Below are positions 13,801-26,107 of a stretch of 64,000 nucleotides of DNA, in pieces. This DNA comes from Prinia subflava (lineage: Eukaryota; Chordata; Aves; Passeriformes; Cisticolidae). The DNA lies in the NCBI RefSeq assembly GCF_021018805.1, contig NC_086249.1, positions 75,666,472 to 75,730,471 on the forward strand, read 5' to 3'. The notes beneath the pieces were generated by a model that worked only from the letters and a program-made list of their open reading frames with translations, did not search any database and was not told where the DNA came from. Each line of letters begins with the position of its first letter. Position 1 is the first letter of the stretch. Made by a program: the position numbers and the translations under genes.

Positions 13801-16093
13801 CGGATTTAATTTTTGTCTTTGTATCTTGCTCAAGAAAAAAGTTTTCAACAGATCCTTCTTCTTGGCTTCTTCTTTTGTATGACGATCCTTATGAGAAAAG
13901 GAGTTCATTAATGTCATTAGCTGCATCCTGAGGCTCCCTGACAAGCTAATGAGTACATGGTCCAAAGATGCATAGTTATGCAGTCCTCAGAAATTATGCC
14001 AGGTGCTCCCTTGAGCTTTGGGTGTCTTGTCAGTTCTCCATCTGCTCCAAAACAATCACTGTATCTGAGGCACACCGAAGATTCAAACATATGAGTAGTC
14101 TGATGGATCACTGAATTTATAACAAGACTTGCACTGTTATTGCATATAACCCATTGCTATTTTCTTCCCAAAATGAAGCTGTTAGAGGTTTTTGCAGGCA
14201 ATGCTCCACATCAGAGCATACCAGCACATCTGTGTTGATATGTGATGCTAGTCAGACAAAAAAAAATTCGAAGAATAATACCCGAATACTTAATTCCCTT
14301 CTGCAAATCTCCTTGTGGAGCTCTGCTGTCAGATTCTGCTTCAACTCCAAGCTCCTGCTCTACTCCCCGATGAGAAATCACGTTTTGTTTGGTTAGCAGA
14401 CTTCTTTCCTCAAGGTGTGCCCAAGTCACTCTCCTGCACTTCAGGAGCCGGTGAGAGCAGCGTGCCCACCGGCTCCCGAGGATTGCAGCTGTTTGTACTC
14501 TTCACTGCTCACACTCGAATGTGCCTCTGGGACCTGAAGGAAAAATGTGCATCTGAATATCTGAGGCTGTGTTGTACAATATGTTGTCTAATTCCAATAC
14601 TGTGGCACACCGGCTTCCCTGGGAGGTTCCCTAACGCAGTCTCATGCTCGATACCCTCTGGTGGCTGCCCGTGGCTCACAAGGGAGGTGGCAAAGCAAAG
14701 CCACTGCAAAACAAACGCTGCTCATCGTGAGGGGAGAGGAAGAAGAGAGGAAACAAAGACAGTGCTGCAGGGTGACGGGGGGATCAGGCAGCCTCTTCTC
14801 TTTCAGAGGCACTGGCAGCCCCCATTGGCAGGTTGCAAATGCTGCGAGGTGCATCCAGCTGTGTCTACAGCATTTAGTTGCCCTCAGTGGGGACAACATC
14901 CAACACCTTCTGTGCCCCAGCTGAATGGGGCAGCTTGTCCGTGTGTGACTCTCACAGACATGAGGATCTTTTTGAGGAGGTCAGCGGTGTCATAATGGCA
15001 TCACCCCAAATGTCTTAATCCCATGGACACAGAAAAAGATTAAGGTATTAAGGTAGACAGGGTTATTCCATGATGCTGCAGCTGGTTAAAACCATGTTTT
15101 GAATCAATGTTTCACTGCAGGATATTGCCTCTGTAATATACTGCATCAATACATCAACAAAGGAGTGTAAGTCTGATACTTCACTGTTCCATAAATCATC
15201 CTCCCATCTCCAGCTGTAGAATTTATTGATTAGCAGGATGGGTATCTGGGAGGAGAAACATACAGGTCTCAGGATGTTTTTGCCTAGTTTACAGAATATG
15301 CAGAAAACAAATTTCTTACTTCCTTTTAGAGGAGCATGTACTGTGTCTGGGAAAGAGCAGCAGCCTCAGATCTTTCTTCCCCCAGTCCCCCTTGTGCTGC
15401 TGTCTCTGCAGCGGCACATTTCCCATCCCCATGGAAACAGGACGAGAAACACAATTTGCCTCTCTGCAGAGGACCCTCTCAGTAAAGCTGGCCAGAGGGT
15501 TTGGCTTCTCACAACTCAGGTGGTGACATTTTGGGAGCTGCCCTTGGACACCTGGACCAGCCTCTCACAGTAGTTTTCCTTCCCAGAACCCCACGTTTTT
15601 CCCTTCCAGAAGTCCCACTGCAGGAGAGAAAGCAACTATTATTTTTCCTATGAAGCAGTGGGGATACCTTGTCTGCAGCCTCTGCTACCTGTCTACCTAA
15701 TAACATTTTCTCCCTGGACATTTTTGTCTAATCCAGGGCCTGGGAGAGATAATGTTTTCCATCAGGTCTGAAGAAAACAGCACAAAACTCTAAAATTTGG
15801 ATGGTACTCTCTAAAAATGTCTCAGAATAAATTAAATTAAACAAACTGGATTATTGAAATCCCATTTCAAGATTTCATTGTTCAGGAGATAATGGATCCA
15901 ATGGTCAGTATCTGTCATGTGGGAATGATGAAATCAGTTGTGTGGGAGAAAAAGCAGAGACAATTTGCGGTGAAGGAAGAAATAAGGCAATGCAGATTTC
16001 AGGCCACTGCTATGCTACAGGGTGATGGACTTTCCTGGTAAAAATGTGGACTCCAACTCTGCAACTGTCCTGTTTAAACATACAAGTAAATCT
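10881..16093. other. Unique non-coding sequence with one GC-richer block
   Basis: No repeat family or gene is recognised. The block at about 14,440-14,985 is richer in GC and CpG than its surroundings. It contains a long plus-strand open stretch that opens with GTG at 14,315; the first in-frame ATG is at 14,519 (158 codons to the stop at 14,995), in a poor start context with C at -3 and T at +4. The translation is cysteine-rich without a regular pattern and matches no family I know. A short direct repeat ATTCTATCACT occurs at 13,130 and 13,151. The rest is AT-rich and featureless to my reading. Confidence 0.6.
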
Positions 16094-16195
16094 AAAAAAA
16101 ACACAAACAAACAAAACAAAACAAACAAACAAAAAACACCCAAAAATAAACAAAACCACAAAACAACCAACCAAACAAACAAAAACCCCACACAC
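16094..16195 (+). repeat. AAAC/AAAAC-rich low-complexity microsatellite
   Basis: About 100 bases made almost wholly of A and C on the plus strand, with irregular AAAC, AAAAC and AACC units and no G. The irregular units indicate an old, interrupted simple repeat. The lysine-, asparagine- and threonine-rich plus-strand frames and the phenylalanine/cysteine-rich minus-strand frames across it are translations of this tract, not genes. Confidence 0.9.
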
Positions 16196-18052
16196 CTACC
16201 CAAGGAAGATGAATCCCCTTAATATTACCTTGTAATCAGCATTTCTTCAGAGATATTCTTAACTTTTCATATGACCACAGATCATTTTGGTACAGAGTAC
16301 TGCAGTGTCTACACAACTGTTCACAGAAATGCTGTGTTTTCTCCTTCACAAAGAGTTGATACACGCCAGCTATCAGGTTTCGCATCCTGATACCTGGGGC
16401 CAAACAGCTGATGATTAAAATCTTTCAGCAATATGCATTCTGAGCAAAGAAGAGTCAGTCATGGCTGCTTCAAAACTCCACTTTCCTCTAGGTGAAATCA
16501 GGTTTTAAGATTATTTTCTAGAAGATTGGAACTGGATGTCTTTTCAGATTAGTGAATCAACCACTACATGGATTAAGAGAATTAATAAGAGGAGGTTATC
16601 AGTGTGAAATAAAAAGATACTTAAGGGAAATTCATAAAAGATATCTATTGTGAATTAGTTTCTGATGCTGGAAACCCTTTTCTATAAATGAAAAGAACAC
16701 AATGAGAATAATTCTAAAGAGACCATGTATATAAGATGAATAAAAACTATAGTCAGAAATCAAAAAATGAGCAAACTCCAAACAAGATTTTATTATTATG
16801 GGATTGGTAGTTAACAAACAGCAAAATTATTTAGGTTATTAGATGAAATGTTTTAATTGAAATAACTGAAAGCAGCCTCTTACTACTTATTAATTTTCAA
16901 AATATTTTGTGCTTCCATATTTAATTTCATAGTATCAATTTCAGGCTTTTATGGAGTTTGACATTTTTAATATTTAATGTTCATAATATTTTAATTGACC
17001 AAAATTTACTGAGAAGTCATAACTTAGTGAGACAGGCAAATTTCCAGCTTCTTTAGTAATAATTGGTATCCTTTTGATTTTTTCAGCAAAATATTTGGTC
17101 CCATTATGTCCTCTTAAAGTATAAAACTAATTTGAAACAGCACCAATTTAATATAGTTCATGGTGCACTTTTATGTCTTTTACTTGTTTCAATTATTAAC
17201 TTTGCTAAATGGCCATATGGAAAGTATTTTTTAATGTGCTGTTAATTCCCTGATTTTGTACCATAATACATGTTCTAAGCAAAAAAGAGGAAGCTACATC
17301 AGCTTCTATCATAATGCCACTTTGTTCTTACTTACCTATTTTCAGAGACAGAAAATCCATCAGCTGGTGTAACTGGGCATGTTTTGAGGGTCTCAGTAAT
17401 CTCAAATTCCTATTTGTGTCTTTGCAGACTGCAGACAAAGAACAATAACTGTTGTACCCCATCTCAGTCTCTAACCCTGATGCTGATCTGTGGCCAACCC
17501 CGCCTGTGCAGCAACAGGTCAGTCAGACCTGATCTTGGTCAAAAAAATCCCTCAGGGAAAATGAAGGGCTTTTAAAAAAACACTCCTGCCCTTTTCATCT
17601 TCACATACACTTCTGAGGAAATGGATGCAGCACTGTGTATGATGGTCACACCAAAGTCAGTTTTGGTTCATGAGTTATGTCCACTTTCCAATTCCACTTC
17701 AAATGTACTGGGGCAACATAAACCACAATTTTTCAGTTCATTCAATTCATGCTTGGTGAATTTCTTGAAGAATGGAGCCATGAATTTTTAACAGCTCTGC
17801 AAATATGAAGGAAGATAATGTATATTCATTTATTATTTTCTATGCAATTTGACAAGGGAAGCTGTCCCTGTGCTTCCAACAGAGGAGTCTTACATCAGCT
17901 CAGATGCTTGCTCTGTGTGCCAAGGCAGTATTTCATGCTCCTGCCCTGGTCAATGCCTCACAGAGAACATAAGAAAGGTTGATGTCTGCTCTCTGTTCCA
18001 GATCCATTTTTCCTTTCTGGCTGTTTGCCAGAGGAGAAGGGAACATTATGAC

Positions 18053-18083
18053 TTTTCTAACTACTCCTTGAGTAGTTAGAAAA
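18053..18083. repeat. Perfect 13-bp inverted repeat, 5-base loop
   Basis: The arms TTTTCTAACTACT (18,053-18,065) and AGTAGTTAGAAAA (18,071-18,083) are exact reverse complements around CCTTG. The pairing does not extend outward (C at 18,052 faces A at 18,084). At 31 bases it is too short for a microRNA precursor and has no partner copy elsewhere that I noticed, so it is probably a quasi-palindrome made by local template switching. Confidence 0.85.
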
Positions 18084-18879
18084 ACTACCTGGATTCCTTG
18101 TTGCCTTGAGAGCAAAGACCTTTGAAAAACAAAACTTCAGCTGAACTGCTGCTGCTGAGGGGCTCACAAGTCACAGCTTTAAATAGGTCCCATCTTGCTC
18201 ATTTTTCCCTCTCTCCTCTCTTGAGCTGTACCTGCAGCTCCCCACTAATAAATCAGAAGGCAAATACGCTGCCTTAGATTTTATCAGAATGTGCACAACT
18301 GAGTGTGAGGGCAAGAGGAATCTGACAGAGTTGGTTCTGTTGCTTTATGTATGTTCTCTGTTAATTTCATCCTATTTTGGAGATCCATGGGTTAAAAATA
18401 AGTTAAACCATCACTTGCTGTGCACATCTGAAAGCAGCCTTAGCGTACTCAAGGTCAGGGCTACAATGTATAAATATCCTGCAATATTTAACTTATTTTT
18501 CTATCTGCATCCCTATCGTATCCCCAGAATAAACAGAAAAAGATATTGTGTTTTTCTGACTGCAACCACTGATGATTTTCCTTTCATTAAAGCTGCATAT
18601 TTATGTATTTTCTTCCCAGCAACAGTGTCTGAACAGGACTTACATTTTTACCTTCACTTTTCTACAGCACAGAAAGCACTGTCACTGCTTAAGAGCTAAA
18701 AATGACAATGCTATAGCAGCCTCCAGCCATTATTATTTGCAGTGGAATGTGGTTTTCATTTTTGCTGCCTTCTAAGATATGAGCTACTTCTCTGAATATA
18801 TGTGCATGCACATGTTGTCTTAGAGAAAGAAAAAAACCCAACCAACTGCTCAGATCCAACAGTTTAACGGAAAGGTGTT

Positions 18880-19200
18880 GGTTGATTTATTAACAACCAG
18901 TTTCTGTGGCCCCAGTCCCATGCATTGATCACCCTCAGGTTCCCACTGAGCTGCTGTGATTTTTCCTGGCCATCTAGAGACCTCGCTGTGATGGGAGTGG
19001 GCAGAGTGCAGGCTACCTTCCCCTGGCCACAGCAGGGAGGAGCAGGAGCTGAGGAGTCAGGGCATGCTGGTTTTTGCAGTTCCTGCAATGGGGCAGCAAT
19101 TTCTGGCAAAGAGCAAGGCCACAGGAGGGTGGCAGCTTCACCCATTAACACCCTTGGCCACAGACACAATAGCCTTTTGAGGGGTGTTTAAATCCTGGCT
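18880..19200 (-). mobile_element. Possible degraded LTR remnant (unassigned)
   Basis: A GC-richer segment in AT-rich surroundings. Read on the minus strand it has a TTTAAA-containing motif near its start (about 19,185) and an AATAAA polyadenylation signal near its end (plus-strand TTTATT at 18,886-18,891), an arrangement typical of an LTR. I could not find terminal TG/CA ends or a target-site duplication and do not recognise the family, so this is a weak call based on layout only. Confidence 0.2.
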
Positions 19201-20035
19201 TCTGAGAAGAAACTTTCATCAAAACAGTGCTTGAGGTGCACTGAGAATTTACTAGACCTAACTTTCCTTTTATCTCAGCAATGTTTTGCCAGGACCTCCA
19301 GAGAATGAGGTAAGTAGAGCAATTGAAAAATGGAACAACATTTTGTATAATGCTGCAAATTACAGTTTGTAGCAACCTAGGATCTGATTAGCAAGTACCT
19401 AATCTCTAGCACAGGAAAAATTCCACAAAAAACAATCTGCATGCTCAAGTACCCTGCTGAATTTGAGTCTTGGTCGCTATTTTCTTCCTATTGATTGACT
19501 GAAATTTTCTGGTCACACTGCAGGACACAAACACAGAAACGAATCCAGCTCAAAGAAGGTTCATGTCCCTTTTCTAATCATCAGTGTGTCAGGGCCATAG
19601 CAGTGGTTTTATCTGACAGCTTAGTTTATCAATTATTTTCCAGATTTATATATCTGTAAAAAAAGTTCTCAATACAAGTCATTGTCAATATTTTAAATCT
19701 GTTTGTTGAAGTGAAAACATGGAGTTGATCTCATGCAGTCCCACTTACCTACAGACTGGAGCACCCAAATTGCTACTGAACCAATTATTTCCAATCATTC
19801 ATGGTAATTAATATCATCAAACTCTGATCAGCTAGGAGCTATTTTAATATAATGTCCCATGAGTCAGGGTCAATGGTCAGTAGTGGAAAGGAAACCCTGT
19901 GGAAGTTTTTCTCTCTACAACAGCGGAAAGAGTTGAAATACCACTTTAGATACTTTATGTTTAAACACCTTAAACAAACAAGACTCTGAAGACTGAGAAC
20001 CACATTCCCCCCAGATGGTTTCATTAGTGAGCTAC

Positions 20036-20083
20036 ATTTCTAAATCATTACGTTTCTGTATTTCTAAATCATGTATTCTGTCT
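20036..20083 (+). repeat. Imperfect 24-bp tandem duplication
   Basis: The phrase ATTTCTAAATCAT occurs twice with a 24-base period, and the bases after each copy are similar but not identical. It looks like an old local duplication. Confidence 0.5.
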
Positions 20084-21534
20084 TCCCCTTTCTGAAAATA
20101 GTAGAAATTTTATTCTGAGTTCAATTAAGCTAATGGGAAATTAACTAAAAACAAAAAGCCCCAAATGCTTTTCTGTTTTTGTTTCACTTGCTGTTAGGGT
20201 TATGGCTAGCAGCAATCAGGTGCAAAATTCATTACCCATTTTTAGACAATAAGGTGTCTATAATATTGGTAACTATATGCGAGTTGATTTTTAAGACTTT
20301 GTTACAGTTAGACTACAGATTAATACAGATTAAGCAAAACAAGGCTAGCATTGGTGTCAACTGAATATCCAAGCTATGTAATTGTCCAGACTAAATAATG
20401 GGAAGGTTCAATTGCCTAAATATTGATGTCATTTTAGCTATACGTAGTCTCTGCTTCAAATATGGTCAGGCCTCCCAGAAGTCCTTGATGCCTCTGACAC
20501 CCCAAAACATCTCATATGGCAGCAGGTGGCACGCTGAGGTAAAGAAACCACGTGCCACTGTCTTGGGCACCATTGGCTGTGCTGCAAGCTCAGGCACATA
20601 CGGACATCCATATGCAAACATCTGAACTTCATTGTCTGCGAACTGGAACAGAACTCCACCTGTCTGTATATGCACAGTAATATGCTGCATCATTAAGACT
20701 TAAATTCACCTTTATTTCTCTTCTACCTTCAGCCTCCCAAGGTTTCATTTCTGCATTTGCTTCTTAATCTGTGCTGCCCATAACTCTCGAGGAGGGGGGT
20801 GGGAGTCTCCTCCCAAGGACACGACAGCTGCAGGCTAATTTGGGGGGTGGGGCTGGTGGAGCCACTCAAGCAAATTCAGCCCAATATTTTGTACATTCAG
20901 AGGGCTGGAAAAATAGATTTATAGACTTCAAACCTCAACTCAGCACAGACCAGAGAGAAGTTAATCAGGCAGCATTATATGCGTTATATCTCCAGGCAAG
21001 GATTTTGAAAGAAACAAGTAAAGGAACTCACAGAAACTTTTTTTTCTCCCACAAGCCTGTTTCAGAATATAGAATGCTTCAGATGTTGAAAATGTAGTTT
21101 CTTTCTTTTCACTGTGATAACATTAGCTCTAGGTTGCTTCCTGCTGCTGTGTGACAGCTGTTGCAGACATCAGTTGGAATGCACAGAATACAAGTTTGTC
21201 ATATAAATTTAAGCTAACCAATCTCCCATCTTGCTATCAAACCGAACCTGGGCATCTCCTATGTAATATATGCTCATTGGAATGATAAAGTTGTTATAAC
21301 AGCGGCTTGACTAATTGCATCCATCAATAAAGATCATCAACACAAAAGAAAAGCATCAATTAAAATTATCAATCCCCAAGAAAGCAGTCACTTTTAATGC
21401 ATCATTTCTCACTACAACCTGGTATTCTTCTCTCACAATTTTTAGAAATCTTGTTGCCATAACAACTGGATGTAGCCTTAAACAGAGTGGGCCAAATCCT
21501 GTCCATGGTGACACAGATGTAAATTCAGAACAAC

Positions 21535-21572
21535 TTTGCTAAAATGCTTGGGAAAACAAGCATTTTAGCAAA
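21535..21572. repeat. Perfect 16-bp inverted repeat, 6-base loop
   Basis: The arms TTTGCTAAAATGCTTG (21,535-21,550) and CAAGCATTTTAGCAAA (21,557-21,572) are exact reverse complements around GGAAAA. The pairing stops immediately outside (C at 21,534 faces T at 21,573). The single-stranded form would be a stable 38-base hairpin. It lacks the 60-plus base length of a microRNA precursor and shows no duplicated target site of a miniature transposon. Confidence 0.9.
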
Positions 21573-22837
21573 TACAATCTAGTGAGACAGAAGGGAACCC
21601 ACTATCTCTTTGTGTTACCATTTTCTTCTGCTGCTTTGCCTTCTCAGGAAGTGAAGATGTTTTTCTCTTCTACTCTGAACAAGCTCATAACTTAGTGGAA
21701 TAATCAGACATAATGACAGGTTAAACAACAAAGGAGTGTTATATCTTAAATACCATATTAAATAAATTCTGAATTTTTATGTTAACAGGGGTTTTTTTAA
21801 GCCTGAGAAAAGACTAAATATCAGATAGGAATATATTCTCTCTGTTCAGAGGCTACATCTAAATCATATAACATAACCACTAACTTGTGTAATAAGAAAA
21901 TATAATGAAGGTAAATTCACACTTCTTTGGCTAACCAGAAAAGATACACTCTTATAGAAAAAATGCATTGAAGGGTCCTGGGTCTTGTTATCTAGAGCAG
22001 GAACACATGCAGTTAAACCCTGTTTTATTTACATCAAACTCATTTCAAAGACATCATAACAAAATATTCTCAGATTTGTCCCTCTCTTCAAGGAAATCCA
22101 CAGGAATTTGCTGGCATGTCATAGTCTGTGTATGGATCACTACACCCAAACAAAGCACAGTCCAGGAAGAAAGTGTGGATTTATTCTATCTGGATTGTTC
22201 TACAGAAGCATTTTGCAGTCTACGAACCAAATAACATTTTAATTAAATATAATAATCAGAAACCCAGTTGAACAAGTACTTTGGAACTTGGTAGAGATAA
22301 ATTTGGTAGACACATATCCTAATGATAATTTTAACACCCATTCCTGTTACAAAACCAAATTATGCCACCAGGCAAATTCTGTAGGAAATCTGGAGAGAAG
22401 GATATGCAGAATTTAAAAGGCAAGGATTTCTTTACATGCAGTCCACAGAACTAACCATCCTGCAAACTCCTATGCATTGGAGATATATCTTCCCTTATTA
22501 AATTCAAAAAGTATGGAGCTGCCATCCTTGACGACAAATAGCTCGTCACATTTGAAGGCTTTCTCTGGGTGCAAGGAGGCTCAAAGACCTGAAAAACCTA
22601 GCAGCAGGAAGGGAGGTGACTCATTACATTCAGAGCAATCTTAGAATAATGTCATTTTGGAATGTAATTTTGCAAGCAAACCTAATAGCAGGCATTACTA
22701 GTGCTCAGATGTCATTCTGAAGATTGATGCATCAACATTGCACTGAGGCAATACAAGAACCTCAGAAAAACAGATTAGCGAGGCTTACTATCCAATGAAA
22801 ATGTAAGGTTATGAAGTTAAAAAATGCACCTGTCCAG

Positions 22838-23010
22838 GACATCAAGAGGTCAATTACTTTGTCTATTTGCCCAAAGGCAGGATCATCTCTAACTACATCA
22901 TTCCAGATAGCTTTTTACTCTGCTTCCATTTAAAGACCTTCAACAAAGAGGTTTCACAATTTCCAGCCACTTCATTTCAATGGTTCGTTATCTTTATCAT
23001 TAGAAGGCTC
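22838..23010 (-). mobile_element. Ancient CR1-like LINE 3' fragment
   Basis: On the plus strand the order of phrases (GGCAGGATCATCT, TACATCATTCC, a pyrimidine-rich stretch, then TTTCACAATTTCC) follows the reverse complement of old amniote CR1 3' ends as I remember them, but with heavy divergence. The element is therefore on the minus strand. The plus-strand 79-codon frame over it is an antisense artefact. A repeat-masking search would be needed to confirm the subfamily. Confidence 0.5.
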
Positions 23011-24835
23011 TATGGTGCTCTTGAGGGTGTGATTTCAGCATGGATGGGTACTGCTGCAACATCTTTACTGCAAGATCAGGCATTAAGAGCAGTGAAGCCA
23101 TCTTGACACAGGCTGCATTTGCTGAGCTTTGACTGGATGTCCATTAGTAACAACAGAAGCCCACTACAGTTTTGCTGGTATTAATCAAAACAAGCTGATC
23201 TGCTGTACTTTTCTCCCATCACCTCCCTTACAGTATGGGTTTCATTTCATTTTCCTTGAGGCCATGATGTTTCACAGGTCCTTCTGACAACTGCTGGCAA
23301 ATGGTGAACACTATGGTTTCCAAGCTCTTATCCGGAATTTTTCAGATTGATTCAGAATCAACTGGCAATACAGCCTGACCAGTGCTGTACTAGTGTGCTT
23401 GTTTCAGCTGGGCTAAAGTTAATTTTCCTCACAGTGGTTAGTACAGGTTTTCTTCCCCCAGCCCATGCCTCCAAACAGAAACAGAACTAGTAAGAAGCTG
23501 ACAAAAAAATAAGATGAAATAGATGCTTTCATGTTAGACTAATTTCTGTGAGTCTGTGCAGTGAGTGTCTCTATAGTGCACCACAAAAGGAAAAATTGTA
23601 TCATTTCAGAAAAAAAAGTGAACCTAGATTGGGAATCCTACTTCAAAACATTGCATGTTGAAAGGAAACATTAAAGCACAGAATCTAATTTGAGAGAGGT
23701 ACTTGGTTAGAACTGAAATGCCTCCCACAGTGAGATCAGTCCTTAAAAGCAAACTCTGAATATCGAAACAATAGTGAAAGACCAACACAACTTTTTGAAG
23801 TCTAGGAGAATGCCTAAATTATGCAGATGACTGGCATTAACATAAAGCCCCACCAGCAGCAAAATCTCTTCTTGGCATAACTGTATGGTGGTAGTGTCCA
23901 TGTTTCTGTCTGCAGGGTCATTTTACCAGACCCAACAAAGTGCAAAGGTAAAGGGCAGTGAGTGGAAAGATTATAATTCAAAATAGTTGCTTAAGAAGCA
24001 TGTGTTGGTAGGACCTTCATGACACATTTGGTTAAAACAAGGTCTCCACCTGACATTGCTGGTAAAAAAACGCGAATAGAAACATTGGTTGTGAAGAAAG
24101 AAGCCACTGAATCTGTTGAAAAAAAAGATAGAGAAAGCATCCTACTGGGGAAATTTAAAGACTAAATCCATCTAAAAACCTTCAACCATGTTGACACTCC
24201 TAGGTTAGGGGTTTTGACATCTGAATTTCCTTACATACTCAGTGTGGCCAAGGGCAGGAGAATCATCTCATTGCTGCAAGGCAGCACTGACCTCACCTGC
24301 CTGGAGGGTACCTCCCCCTTTCATCTTATCTAGAGGAGAGGTAAGGAACCTCTCAGCATAGGCACCTCTGTCCCAGTGGAATGTGCTCAGGGAACAGAGT
24401 CAAATCTGCATCACTGACCAGAAGAATGATTTTCCTACCATGGCAGTAGTTCCAGAGGAAGAAAATGGGAAGTGCAACAGAGTTCTCCAAATGGAGCAGG
24501 ATGACATTGCATGGACCATGTGGCATGAGGGTGATTCACTGTGTGCACATAGGAGCAGAGGGGTTTTAGCCCAAAAAGCCTCAGAGGAGCTGGCCCCTAA
24601 TGCTTGCTGAGTACAACACTTGGTGCTGTGGCACCATTCTTTGTTGGTCATTAGGCACTGCTGTCATAAATGTGATGAAGGGAATTTCTTTTTATAATCC
24701 TCTTAAAACGAGACCACATGCCAAATAGGAGTCTTTACATTCTGTAAAGCAGCAGTGAGTAAAATTATGAGATCTATAAATTAGAAGAAATCATGATGTT
24801 GAAAAACTAAAAATAGAAATGAAAAGAAAATATGC
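23011..24835. other. Unique non-coding sequence around a short LTR fragment
   Basis: Apart from the LTR 5'-end fragment listed separately at 23,394-23,455, I see no gene or repeat. Open frames are under 85 codons and lie on both strands of the same DNA near 24,390-24,650. Confidence 0.6.
23394..23455 (+). mobile_element. Short 5' end of an avian ERVL-type LTR
   Basis: The start TGTGCTTGTTTCAGCTGGG followed by AAAGTTAATTTTCCTCACAG closely matches the first bases of an abundant avian LTR that begins TGT..TGGTTTCGGCTGGGATAGAGTTAATTTTCTTC. Only about 60 bases remain; the rest of the LTR and its far terminus are absent, so no target-site duplication can be tested. The family is inferred from memory of that 5' end. 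Confidence 0.6.
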
Positions 24836-25100
24836 CTGGAAGGGTTTCAAGACTTACTCTAGCCTACCTTCCCTTCCCAAGTCAGGACCTGCTCTTTTTT
24901 TTTGACATTCCTAAAAAAGGTTTATCCAATACTTACTCTCAAAGACTGCTGCTAATAAAGATTTCACAACCTCTGGAGACAAGCTATTTCCAAATTTAAC
25001 TTGAAATTCCCCTGAAGCAATTTTAAATGGTTCCTTCTAGCTGTAAGATCTACACAGATTTCCCTCTTTTTATTCCCCTTCTTTTGAAGCCAGTCTCGTA
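24836..25100 (-). mobile_element. Ancient CR1-like LINE 3' fragment
   Basis: The plus strand follows the reverse complement of old CR1 3' ends: a GGAAGGG start, a CAGGACC phrase, GGTTTATCCAAT, GATTTCACAACCTCTGGAG, CAAGCTATTTCC, TTGAAATTCCCC and GCAATTTTAAATGGTTCCTTCTAG appear in the expected order. Divergence is high, with small gaps. With the fragment at 22,838 it belongs to an older layer than the copies at 26.1, 34, 46 and 56.3 kb. Confidence 0.7.
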
Positions 25101-26107
25101 TTTCAAGGAACACAAATCTGAGTAAGTCAGTAATATACTAATTTATACTCTTCACAGCCCTGCTGAAATTAGTTGCTTCCAACAGTGCAAATCTCAGCAT
25201 GTAATTAAACCTGTAAAATTCGATCTTAATGCTGAAATAAAGGTTTCAAAGATTTCATTCATACAGACCTGCTCTGTATGCCCATCTTGATATCCCAAAT
25301 GTAATTCTCTAACAATTTGTCCACATTTTGTAATGTCAAATGATTTATCACCTTCTATCTCTTCAATCTAAGTCTTCAGTAATTTTCTATTACAACAGAA
25401 TTTCTCTTCCGTATTTTTTTAAAAAATTACTTTCAGCTGAACTTCCTTATATGGCCATATGTGTAATTACTATGACTCTTACTGAACCAGCAGCTTACAG
25501 ATTATTAAGTGGCTTCTGGTGTAATTGGCAGTTCTGCCATTGCCTTCACTAAAACCAGGACTAGACTCCCTGAAAGAGCCCTATTACTGGATAACTCAGA
25601 GCTCTGGTGAGAATTGACACTGGTATAATAACAATAGCTTGTTTTTTTAGTTTAGGATATCTTAATTGGATTAACCAGTCACTTTGTTTTGTGTAACAAT
25701 TTTATATCTCTGGATGCAATTTGCTATGATTAAATAAGAAATATTTCCCTCTTCAATAGACATCAACAAGAAGAGTAAGTAGCTTTCAGTCAAAAGTATA
25801 AATTCCAACTTGTATCTCTTCATGCACCAGGAATCTTTGGGTGAAAAAGAAAACAGGGTTAGTGTGAGGAAGAAGGAATTCAGTCTGGCAACTGGGAGTG
25901 CAAGAAAAATTAACCCAGTCTATTTCTCTTTCAGGTTTGTGTCTCAGGCGGAAAAAAACCCCTATTTGCTGCACCTACGCACCCTGCTCTGTGCAGATTC
26001 AGCTATAGCTTCACAGCTGTGTCCTTTAAATCCTGTGTGGTTCAATGTAATGCTGTTGTTTTACACCAGCCAGGGGTGGGCAAAGGAAGGCTGGTGAATG
26101 AAGCTGA
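25101..26107. other. Unique non-coding sequence
   Basis: AT-rich sequence with no gene or named repeat. The 95-codon plus frame at 25,810-26,097 has no family I recognise. Confidence 0.6.

Larger units (their letters stand above)
16196..22837. other. Unique AT-rich non-coding sequence with hairpins
   Basis: No gene or clearly named repeat is seen. The stretch 16,500-17,300 is strongly AT-rich. Two perfect inverted repeats (18,053-18,083 and 21,535-21,572), an exon-like module (19,279-19,309), a 24-base imperfect duplication (20,036-20,083) and a possible LTR remnant (about 18,880-19,200) are listed separately. G-rich runs at 20,785-20,855 do not make a canonical quadruplex motif. Confidence 0.6.

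Noticed and set aside
14315..14995. 226-codon plus-strand open reading frame as a gene
   Set aside because: The frame opens with GTG, not ATG; the first ATG leaves 158 codons in a poor context. The product is irregularly cysteine-rich and unrecognised, and the length is explained by local GC content.
16010..16235. Four overlapping frames of about 60-66 codons
   Set aside because: They are translations of the AAAC-rich simple repeat on both strands.
20785..20855. G-quadruplex motif
   Set aside because: The G runs do not give four separated runs of three or more G within canonical loop lengths.
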